Shown here: one piece after another, positions 48,261-54,753 of the stretch
Layout of the letters: every line of letters starts with the position of its first letter
How positions within the stretch are numbered: the stretch's first letter is position 1
Position numbers and translations under genes: made by a program
The notes under the pieces: model-generated
Databases searched by the model: none
What the model saw: only the letters and a program-made list of their open reading frames with translations
Told to the model about the DNA's origin: nothing
From: JAXJSP01 sp036310005
Lineage (GTDB): Bacteria > Bacillota > Clostridia > Oscillospirales > Acutalibacteraceae
DNA length: 64,000 nt
Assembly: GCA_036310005.1 (NCBI GenBank)
Contig: JAXJSP010000033.1
Coordinates: 1-64,000 of the forward strand
Reading direction: 5' to 3'

Positions 48261-48767
48261 TTGGCAAACGCTAGTGTTTTAGAACAAAAGAAAGCTGTCG
48301 TTGCTGCTTTGTCAGAAAGAATCAGCAACTCATGTGTCGGTGTTATTGTTGACTATAAAGGTATAACAGTTGCTGACGATACAGCACTTCGTAAAGAATT
48401 GCGTGAAGCAGGTGTTGAATACACTGTTGTTAAAAATACATTACTTTCTCGTGCAATTGCTGATACTGATTTATCATCAATATCTTCAGTACTTGAAGGT
48501 ACAACTGCTTTAGCAACAAGCACAGACGACTATACTGCTGCTGCAAGAATTCTTTGCAAATTTGCTGACACTCATGAGAACTTCAGCGTAAAAGCAGGCT
48601 ATCTCGACGGAGAAGCAGTCAGCGTTGATACAATCAACGAAATCGGTAAACTTCCTACAAAAGATGTTTTACTCGCAACTGTATGTTCTGCATTCCAGGC
48701 TCCTATTGCTGCATTCGCACGCGTAATTCAAGCAGTAGTAGATAAAGACGAAGAACCCGCTGCTTAG
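48261..48767 (+). CDS. rplJ: 50S ribosomal protein L10
   Basis: A 168-residue protein that anchors L7/L12 to the ribosome and, with L12, binds the leader of its own mRNA. It begins ANASVLEQKKAVV and has VDYKGITVADDTALRKELREAG. I place the start at TTG 48261, seven bases after GGAGGTG; the in-frame GTG at 48252 overlaps that ribosome binding site. Confidence 0.96.
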   Translation: MANASVLEQKKAVVAALSERISNSCVGVIVDYKGITVADDTALRKELREAGVEYTVVKNTLLSRAIADTDLSSISSVLEGTTALATSTDDYTAAARILCKFADTHENFSVKAGYLDGEAVSVDTINEIGKLPTKDVLLATVCSAFQAPIAAFARVIQAVVDKDEEPAA

Positions 48768-48831
48768 TGAAAAGTAGCATAAAAACAAAAATTAAAATTA
48801 TAATTAAAAATTATTTTGGAGGTAATTTAAA

Positions 48832-49209
48832 ATGGCATCAGAGAAAATCGCTGCTATGATTGAAGAAATCAAAGGTATGACAGTACTTGAGCTTTCAGAG
48901 CTCGTTAAAGCTGTAGAAGAAGAATTTGGAGTATCAGCTGCTGCTGCAGTTGCTGTTGCTGCTCCTGCTGCAGGTGGCGCTGCCGCTGCAGAAGAAAAAA
49001 CAGAATTCGACGTAATTCTTAAAGAAGTTGGTCCTAACAAAATGCAAGTTATCAAGGCTGTAAAAGAACTTTCAGGTCTTGGCCTTGCTGAAGCAAAGGC
49101 AGTAGTTGATTCTGCTCCTAAGGCTGTTAAGGAAGCAGTTGCTAAAGAAGAAGCAGAAGCTATGAAAGCTAAACTTGAAGAAGCAGGCGCTGTTATCGAA
49201 CTTAAGTAA
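48832..49209 (+). CDS. rplL: 50S ribosomal protein L7/L12
   Basis: The 125-residue stalk protein that recruits translation factors. An N-terminal dimerisation helix, an alanine-rich hinge (about 35-55) and the C-terminal domain ([23 protein letters not shown] ... [18 protein letters not shown]) are typical. GGAGG precedes the ATG. It ends the rplJL unit at a bidirectional terminator. Confidence 0.98.
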   Translation: MASEKIAAMIEEIKGMTVLELSELVKAVEEEFGVSAAAAVAVAAPAAGGAAAAEEKTEFDVILKEVGPNKMQVIKAVKELSGLGLAEAKAVVDSAPKAVKEAVAKEEAEAMKAKLEEAGAVIELK

Positions 49210-49245
49210 TTACAGTTTGATATTAATTGCTATAAACAGTACAAT

Positions 49246-49280
49246 AAAAGACCTTATGGTAACTGCCATAAGGTCTTTTT
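49246..49280. terminator. Bidirectional terminator between rplL and trxA
   Basis: AAAAGACCTTATGG / CCATAAGGTCTTTT perfect stem with a 6-nt loop; T-tracts follow on both strands. It serves rplL (+) and trxA (-). Confidence 0.9.
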
Positions 49281-49295
49281 GTATTTATATTAAAC

Positions 49296-49604
49296 CTAAT
49301 CAAATAATGCCAATACTTCGCCCTTTGAAATCAAACCAACCGATTTTTTAAATACCTGACCGTTTTTAAAAACAAGTAATGTCGGAATTGTCGATACCCC
49401 GTATTTAATCGCAAGAGGTGTCTGCTCGTCAACATTGATTTTGCAAACTTTAATGTCACTTCTTTCACTTGCCACTTCGTCAACAGTAGGCGAGAGCATC
49501 TGACAAGGACCGCACCAGTCAGCATATAAGTCAACAAGCACAGTCTTGTCGCTGTTTAATACTTCACTTTCAAAATTTTCGGTTGTTAAATTAATTACAG
49601 ACAT
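49296..49604 (-). CDS. trxA: Thioredoxin
   Basis: A 102-residue cytoplasmic disulfide reductant. The active site is W30-C31-G-P-C34 in YADWCGPCQML, the cis-proline loop is STIPTLLVF, and length is standard. It is the second gene of a two-gene operon, 15 nt after a ferredoxin:thioredoxin-reductase-like gene, which suggests reduction by ferredoxin instead of, or besides, NADPH. Confidence 0.96.
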   Translation of the reverse strand: MSVINLTTENFESEVLNSDKTVLVDLYADWCGPCQMLSPTVDEVASERSDIKVCKINVDEQTPLAIKYGVSTIPTLLVFKNGQVFKKSVGLISKGEVLALFD

Positions 49605-49619
49605 ATTTTTTTCTCCTTT

Positions 49620-49820
49620 TTAATCTTTAGATTTATAGTATAACCTACAATGACAATAACCTTCAAAATCAGGGTTTTCAATCTGCTCTTTGAATTCTTT
49701 GCAAATACATTTGTTATCCTCACTCTTTTCTAACCTGCAAGGACAGTAACCGCCCTTGCGCTTAAGCCCGTCTTTGATTCTTGCAACAACTTCTTTGTCA
49801 TCATTTAACCTTACCGCCAT
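49620..49820 (-). CDS. Small ferredoxin:thioredoxin reductase catalytic-chain-like protein
   Basis: A 66-residue protein with three Cys-x-Cys motifs in the order of the FTR catalytic chain: C26-P-C28, C38-I-C40 and C56-H-C58. In plant and cyanobacterial FTR the six cysteines hold a [4Fe-4S] cluster and the adjacent redox-active disulfide; CPC and CHC are identical here, the middle pair is CIC with shorter spacing. No variable (alpha) chain is nearby. It precedes trxA in the same operon. Start ATG 49820 follows GAGGT. Confidence 0.8.
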   Translation of the reverse strand: MAVRLNDDKEVVARIKDGLKRKGGYCPCRLEKSEDNKCICKEFKEQIENPDFEGYCHCRLYYKSKD

Positions 49821-49850
49821 ATTATGTACCTCGCATAAGTTTTTTTATTT

Positions 49851-49859
49851 ATTATACCA
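49851..49859 (-). promoter_or_regulatory. Extended -10 promoter of the FTR-like/trxA operon
   Basis: The minus strand reads TGGTATAAT, an extended -10 box, about 30 nt before the FTR-like start. No good -35 is present at the usual distance, which extended -10 promoters do not need. Confidence 0.5.
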
Positions 49860-49918
49860 TATTTATATTAAAATTCCACATAATTATTAATATAATGAAT
49901 AAATAACCTAAAAACCTA

Positions 49919-49947
49919 TTGACATAGTAGGAATTAAGCGTTATACT
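49919..49947 (+). promoter_or_regulatory. cysK promoter
   Basis: TTGACA (49919-49924), 17 nt, TATACT (49942-49947). The spacer contains GGAATTA, which resembles a half-site of CymR/Rrf2-type sulfur regulators, but a full palindrome is not visible. Confidence 0.7.
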
Positions 49948-49989
49948 AAACTATACAATAAATTTTAAATAAAGAAAGGATGATTTTTT

Positions 49990-50922
49990 ATGTCAAAAAT
50001 ATATTCATCGGTTGAACAAATTGTAGGAAACACACCTTTGTTACAACTAAAAAAAATTGAGAAAGAGTTTAGTCTTAATGCTAATATTTTAGCCAAACTC
50101 GAATATTTTAATCCGGCGGGAAGCGTAAAGGACAGAGTCGCAAAATCTATGCTCGATGAGGCAGAAAAAAGCGGACAAATTAATAAGGATACTGTAATAA
50201 TTGAGCCGACTTCGGGGAATACAGGAATAGGGCTTGCTATGGTGTCCGCAGCAAGAGGTTATAAAACTATTATTGTTATGCCGGAAACAATGTCGGTTGA
50301 ACGCAGACAACTTATGAAAGCATACGGCGCTCAACTTGAATTGACTGACGGCTCAAAAGGAATGAAAGGCGCTATTGAAAGAGCAAATGAGTTGCACACT
50401 CAAATTGAAAATTCATTCATAGCAGGCCAGTTTGAAAACTCTGCAAACCCCAAAGCACATTATGAAACAACAGGCCCTGAAATTTATAATGATACAGACG
50501 GTAAAGTTGATATTTTTGTCAGCGGCGTCGGAACAGGCGGCACAATAACAGGTGTCGGAACATATCTTAAAGAGAAAAATAAAGATATTAAAGTTATAGC
50601 AGTTGAACCTTCATCATCACCCGTGCTTTCTAAAGGTCAGGCAGGCGCACATAAAATTCAGGGAATAGGCGCGGGCTTTGTTCCGAAAGTGCTTGATACA
50701 AAAATTTATGATGAAATCATCACGGTCGATAATGAAAAAGCATTTGAGTTTGGCAGACTTTTAGGAGTAAAAGAAGGCTTTTTGGTAGGCATTTCTTCGG
50801 GTGCCGCTTTGTATGCCGCTGTCGAAATCGCAAAAAGAGAAGAAAATAAAGGTAAGAATATTGTAGTACTTTTACCCGATACAGGAGACAGATATCTTTC
50901 AACTTCGCTTTTTTCAGAATAA
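49990..50922 (+). CDS. cysK: Cysteine synthase A (O-acetylserine sulfhydrylase)
   Basis: A 310-residue PLP enzyme (fold type II) that makes cysteine from O-acetylserine and sulfide. The PLP lysine is in NPAGSVKDRVA, the substrate loop is PTSGNTGIGLAM, and the phosphate cup is GVGTGGTITGVG. It is monocistronic, just ahead of the nifS-nifU-nadA-mnmA unit, which consumes its product cysteine as sulfur donor. Confidence 0.94.
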   Translation: MSKIYSSVEQIVGNTPLLQLKKIEKEFSLNANILAKLEYFNPAGSVKDRVAKSMLDEAEKSGQINKDTVIIEPTSGNTGIGLAMVSAARGYKTIIVMPETMSVERRQLMKAYGAQLELTDGSKGMKGAIERANELHTQIENSFIAGQFENSANPKAHYETTGPEIYNDTDGKVDIFVSGVGTGGTITGVGTYLKEKNKDIKVIAVEPSSSPVLSKGQAGAHKIQGIGAGFVPKVLDTKIYDEIITVDNEKAFEFGRLLGVKEGFLVGISSGAALYAAVEIAKREENKGKNIVVLLPDTGDRYLSTSLFSE

Positions 50923-50928
50923 AACTCA

Positions 50929-50958
50929 TTGACAATGTATGTATATATAAGTTATAAT
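50929..50958 (+). promoter_or_regulatory. Promoter of nifS-nifU-nadA-mnmA
   Basis: TTGACA (50929-50934), 18 nt, TATAAT (50953-50958), about 38 nt before the start. No IscR-type palindrome or rrf2 gene is seen nearby. Confidence 0.75.
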
Positions 50959-50995
50959 TTTTAGGAGATTTTTCTCAAAATTAGGAGGACTAAAA

Positions 50996-52186
50996 ATGCA
51001 AGTGTATGCAGACAATGCGGCTACTACTAAAATGAGCAAAACCGCAAAGGACGCTATGATAGACTGTATGGATAAATTTTATGCAAACCCATCAAGTTTA
51101 CACTCTGTCGGTCAGGAGGCTAAAGAAGTCTTAGAACAGGCAAGAGAAACCATGGCTAAATATTTAGGTTGTGAACCAAGAGAAATTTATTTCACTTCCG
51201 GCGGAAGCGAAGCAGACAATCAGGCAATAATTTCTGCCGCAAGACAAGGTGCAAAAAAAGGTAAGAAACATATTATTTCAACCGCTTTTGAACACCACGC
51301 GGTACTTCATACTTTGAACAGACTTGAAAAAGAAGGATTCGAAATCGAACTTTTGGATGTCGGCGAATACGGTATGGTATCTGCAAAACAGGTAGAAGAT
51401 GCTATCAGAGAAGATACTGCGCTTGTAACCATAATGTATGCAAATAATGAAATCGGCAGTATCCTGCCAATAGGCCAAATCGGAGAAGTATGCAAAAATA
51501 AAGGAGTCTTATTTCATACCGATGCTGTGCAAGCGGCAGGACACCTTAAAATAGATGTAAAGAAAGAAAATATTGATATGCTTTCTTTGTCTGCTCATAA
51601 ATTTCACGGACCTAAAGGAGTAGGCGTACTGTATGCAAGACGCGGGGTAGTGCTGACCAATATTATCGACGGCGGCGCACAGGAAAGAGGCAAAAGAGCT
51701 GGCACGGAAAATGTACCTGCTATTGTGTCAATGGCGGCGGCGTTTGAAGAAGCAAATCTTAACCTGGATAAAAATACACCCCGTATTACAAAAATGCGCG
51801 ATAAATTGATTGACGGACTTTTAAAGATTCCTCATTCGATTTTAAACGGAGACAGACAGGATAGACTTCCCGGAAATGTTAATATTTGCTTTGAAGGTAT
51901 AGAGGGAGAGTCAATTTTATTACTGCTTGATATGAAAGGTATTAGCGCATCATCAGGCTCCGCTTGTACTTCCGGCTCATTGGACCCGAGCCATGTATTG
52001 TTGGCAATAGGCAGACCTCATGAAATTGCTCACGGTTCACTCAGGCTTTCTTTGAGCGAATATAATACCGAAGAAGAAATTGACTATATGATAAAAACAA
52101 TACCGGAAGTTATAGACTATTTGCGTAAAATGTCGCCTGTATGGAGAGATTTATGCAACGGTAAAAGAGAGTTTGTTATTAAGTAA
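50996..52186 (+). CDS. nifS: Cysteine desulfurase, NifS/IscS type
   Basis: A 396-residue fold type I PLP enzyme that releases sulfur from cysteine as a protein persulfide. The PLP lysine is in SLSAHKFHGPKG and the catalytic cysteine in SSGSACTSGSLDPSH, on the long flexible loop of group I desulfurases. It starts VYADNAATTKMS. AGGAGG precedes the ATG. nifU starts 12 nt downstream, and mnmA, another sulfur acceptor system, is in the same operon. Confidence 0.95.
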   Translation: MQVYADNAATTKMSKTAKDAMIDCMDKFYANPSSLHSVGQEAKEVLEQARETMAKYLGCEPREIYFTSGGSEADNQAIISAARQGAKKGKKHIISTAFEHHAVLHTLNRLEKEGFEIELLDVGEYGMVSAKQVEDAIREDTALVTIMYANNEIGSILPIGQIGEVCKNKGVLFHTDAVQAAGHLKIDVKKENIDMLSLSAHKFHGPKGVGVLYARRGVVLTNIIDGGAQERGKRAGTENVPAIVSMAAAFEEANLNLDKNTPRITKMRDKLIDGLLKIPHSILNGDRQDRLPGNVNICFEGIEGESILLLLDMKGISASSGSACTSGSLDPSHVLLAIGRPHEIAHGSLRLSLSEYNTEEEIDYMIKTIPEVIDYLRKMSPVWRDLCNGKREFVIK

Positions 52187-52198
52187 GGAGAATTTATA

Positions 52199-52630
52199 AT
52201 GGCACTTTACAGCGAAAAAGTTATGGACCATTTTACTAATCCGAGAAATGTCGGCATTATAGAAGATGCAGACGGAGTCGGAGAAGTAGGCAACGCAAAA
52301 TGCGGAGATATAATGAAAATCTATTTAAAAATAGATAACGATATTATAACCGATGTTAAGTTTGAAACATTCGGTTGCGGCAGTGCGATTGCATCAAGTT
52401 CAATGGCAACCGAAATGATTAAAAATAAACCTCTCTCAGAAGCGCTCACTTTAACAAATAAAGCAGTAGCGGAGGCATTAGACGGTTTGCCGGCACATAA
52501 AATGCACTGTTCCGTTCTCGCGGAAGAAGCAATAAAGAATGCAATAAAAGATTATTATGACCGCAATAATATTGAATACGATTCTTCCGTATTCCCCGAT
52601 TGCGATCATTGTGAGGGTTGTTCTGTTTAA
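52199..52630 (+). CDS. nifU: Fe-S cluster scaffold protein, NifU/IscU type
   Basis: A 143-residue IscU-fold scaffold with the three conserved cysteines in NAKCGD, FGCGSA and MHCSVLAEEA, plus an extra C-terminal CDHCEGCSV that is not needed for the IscU core. It accepts sulfur from the adjacent NifS and assembles clusters, here probably including that of NadA encoded next. AGGAG precedes the ATG. Confidence 0.94.
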   Translation: MALYSEKVMDHFTNPRNVGIIEDADGVGEVGNAKCGDIMKIYLKIDNDIITDVKFETFGCGSAIASSSMATEMIKNKPLSEALTLTNKAVAEALDGLPAHKMHCSVLAEEAIKNAIKDYYDRNNIEYDSSVFPDCDHCEGCSV

Positions 52631-52632
52631 TT

Positions 52633-53547
52633 ATGACTACTTATCAAATGCAGCAGGAAATTCTGCGACTGAAAAAAGAAAACGATATTTGTATTTTAGC
52701 ACACGCATATCAGAGCCACGATATCTGGGAGGTAGCCGATTTTATCGGCGACTCGTTCGGGTTAAGTGAAAACGCGGCAAATGCAGAGCAAAATAATATT
52801 ATTATGTGCGGTGTCAGATTTATGGCGGAAACGGTTAAAATTTTAGCACCGCAGAAAAAAGTAATCTTACCGCAACCGGATGCAGGATGCCCTATGGCAG
52901 ACCAACTCGATAAAGATATTATCCTGCAACTGAAAGAAAAATATCCGGGTTACTCGGTCGTCGCGTATATTAATACAACAAGCGAAATTAAAACCGTATG
53001 TGATGTATGTGTAACATCGTCGTCTGCGGTTGAAATCGTAAAAAACATTGATAATGATAAAATTTTATTTATCCCTGACTGCAATTTGGGAGATTGGGTT
53101 GCAAAACAGGTACCCGAAAAAGAATTCAAGTTCGTAAGAGGCGGTTGCCCGACACATTTAAGAATGACTGTAAAAGATGTTGAAAAGGCAAAGAAAGCAC
53201 ATCCCGATGCTTTGCTTTTGGTTCATCCCGAATGTCATCCTTCCGTTACCGCTTTGTCAGATTATGCAGGCAGTACAACAGGCATTTTAAATTATGCTAA
53301 AAAAAGCGATAAAAAGGAATTTATAATCGGTACCGAAAACAGTATTGTACAGCATTTGCAGTACGAATGTCCCGACAAAAAGTTTTATGCACTTTCAAAA
53401 GATTGCGTATGCCATAATATGAAACTTATCACTTTAGCAGATGTTTATAATTGCGTTAGGGGAGTAGCAGGCGAGGAAATAAAAATGAGCGAGAAAACCC
53501 GCCTTGATGCAAAACGCAGTATTGATGAAATGTTGAGGTTAGGATAG
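52633..53547 (+). CDS. nadA: Quinolinate synthase A
   Basis: A 304-residue [4Fe-4S] enzyme that condenses iminoaspartate with dihydroxyacetone phosphate on the way to NAD. Conserved elements are AHAYQSHDIWEVADFIGDS, the cysteine in IMCGVRFMAETV, the VHPECHPSV cysteine and CHNMKLITL near the end. nadB and nadC are not adjacent; placement after nifS-nifU suggests co-expression with its cluster supply. ATG 52633 is preferred; its GAGGG is 15 nt away. It overlaps mnmA by one base. Confidence 0.94.
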   Translation: MTTYQMQQEILRLKKENDICILAHAYQSHDIWEVADFIGDSFGLSENAANAEQNNIIMCGVRFMAETVKILAPQKKVILPQPDAGCPMADQLDKDIILQLKEKYPGYSVVAYINTTSEIKTVCDVCVTSSSAVEIVKNIDNDKILFIPDCNLGDWVAKQVPEKEFKFVRGGCPTHLRMTVKDVEKAKKAHPDALLLVHPECHPSVTALSDYAGSTTGILNYAKKSDKKEFIIGTENSIVQHLQYECPDKKFYALSKDCVCHNMKLITLADVYNCVRGVAGEEIKMSEKTRLDAKRSIDEMLRLG

Positions 53548-54611
53548 TGAAAAAGGCGCTTATTGCCATGAGCGGAGGAGTAGACTCCTCTTTGGCGGCA
53601 AAACTTACGGCAGATAAAGGTTTTGAATGTATCGGCTGCACTATGAAACTGTATCACAACGAGGATGTGGGCGTAGAAAAGTCGCGTACCTGTTGTTCTC
53701 TTGATGATGTAGAAGATGCCCGCAGCGTTGCATATAAGTTAGGTATGCCTTTTTATGTGTTCAATTTTACAGACGCGTTTTATGATACTGTTATTAAAAA
53801 ATTTATTGAAAGTTACGAAAAGGGAATTACTCCGAACCCGTGTATTGATTGTAACCGCTACATGAAGTTTGATAAACTGTTTGAGCGCGCAAAAATTCTC
53901 GGTTGTGATTATATTGTAACAGGTCACTACGCAAGAATTGAACAAAAAGACGGTAAATTTATATTGAAAAAGGCTTTAGACGAAACTAAAGACCAGAGTT
54001 ATGTGCTGTATTCAATGACACAAGAACACTTAAAGCACACTATGTTCCCTTTGGGCGATATGAAAAAAACACAGGTCCGTAATATTGCGGAGCAAAACGG
54101 TTTTATAAATGCAGATAAGCCGGACAGCCAGGATATTTGCTTTGTGCCAAACGGAGATTACGCAAGCGTTATTGAGCATTACAGCAATAAAAAATATCCG
54201 CAGGGCGATTTTGTTGATATGCAAGGTAATGTTCTCGGTAAGCACAAAGGCATTATCCGTTATACAATAGGACAAAGAAAAGGACTCGGGTTGTCTTTGC
54301 CCGAAAGCCTTTATGTCTTTAAAAAAGATGTCGAGAATAATACAGTGGTGCTTTGTAAAAACGAGCAGTTGTTTTCAAAAGAACTGTATGTGGAAGATTT
54401 TAACTGGATTTCGGGCGAAGCCCCTGAAACACCTATCAAAGCAAGCGTTAAAATCAGATACAATCAAGTAGAAAAGCCCGCAACGGTAACAGCGCTCGAC
54501 AACGGAAACGTTCGTATAGTTTTCGATGAACCCCAAAGAGCAATTGCTCCCGGTCAGTCAGCGGTCGTTTATGACGCTGATATCGTGCTCGGTGGCGGAA
54601 CCATAATTTAA
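53547..54611 (+). CDS. mnmA: tRNA-specific 2-thiouridylase MnmA
   Basis: A 354-residue enzyme that 2-thiolates wobble U34 in tRNA-Lys, -Glu and -Gln. The PP-loop is MSGGVDSSLAA; the two catalytic cysteines are in NPCIDCNRYMKF and SQDICFVPNG. The start is GTG 53547, sharing a base with the nadA stop (TAGTG). Sulfur can come from NifS of the same operon. A terminator follows. Confidence 0.95.
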   Translation: MKKALIAMSGGVDSSLAAKLTADKGFECIGCTMKLYHNEDVGVEKSRTCCSLDDVEDARSVAYKLGMPFYVFNFTDAFYDTVIKKFIESYEKGITPNPCIDCNRYMKFDKLFERAKILGCDYIVTGHYARIEQKDGKFILKKALDETKDQSYVLYSMTQEHLKHTMFPLGDMKKTQVRNIAEQNGFINADKPDSQDICFVPNGDYASVIEHYSNKKYPQGDFVDMQGNVLGKHKGIIRYTIGQRKGLGLSLPESLYVFKKDVENNTVVLCKNEQLFSKELYVEDFNWISGEAPETPIKASVKIRYNQVEKPATVTALDNGNVRIVFDEPQRAIAPGQSAVVYDADIVLGGGTII

Positions 54612-54638
54612 AACCAATACTTTCGAGTACATAAAAAC

Positions 54639-54674
54639 AAAAAGTTATAAATCTTTCGATTTATAACTTTTTTC
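54639..54674 (+). terminator. Terminator after mnmA
   Basis: AAAAGTTATAAATC / GATTTATAACTTTT stem with TTTC loop, then TT tract. Confidence 0.85.
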
Positions 54675-54687
54675 TATATATTGCAGG

Positions 54688-54716
54688 TTGAAAAATGTGT
54701 CGGTTAATGTTACAAT
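54688..54716 (+). promoter_or_regulatory. Promoter of the CHAP-domain protein gene
   Basis: TTGAAA (54688-54693), 17 nt, TACAAT (54711-54716), about 38 nt before the start codon. Confidence 0.65.
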
Positions 54717-54753
54717 GATTACATAATTGTAATTTTTTAAAAGGAGTCTGTAT

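Noticed and set aside
49860..49989. CymR-type operator at cysK
   Set aside because: Only a GGAATTA half-site is present; the matching arm is missing.
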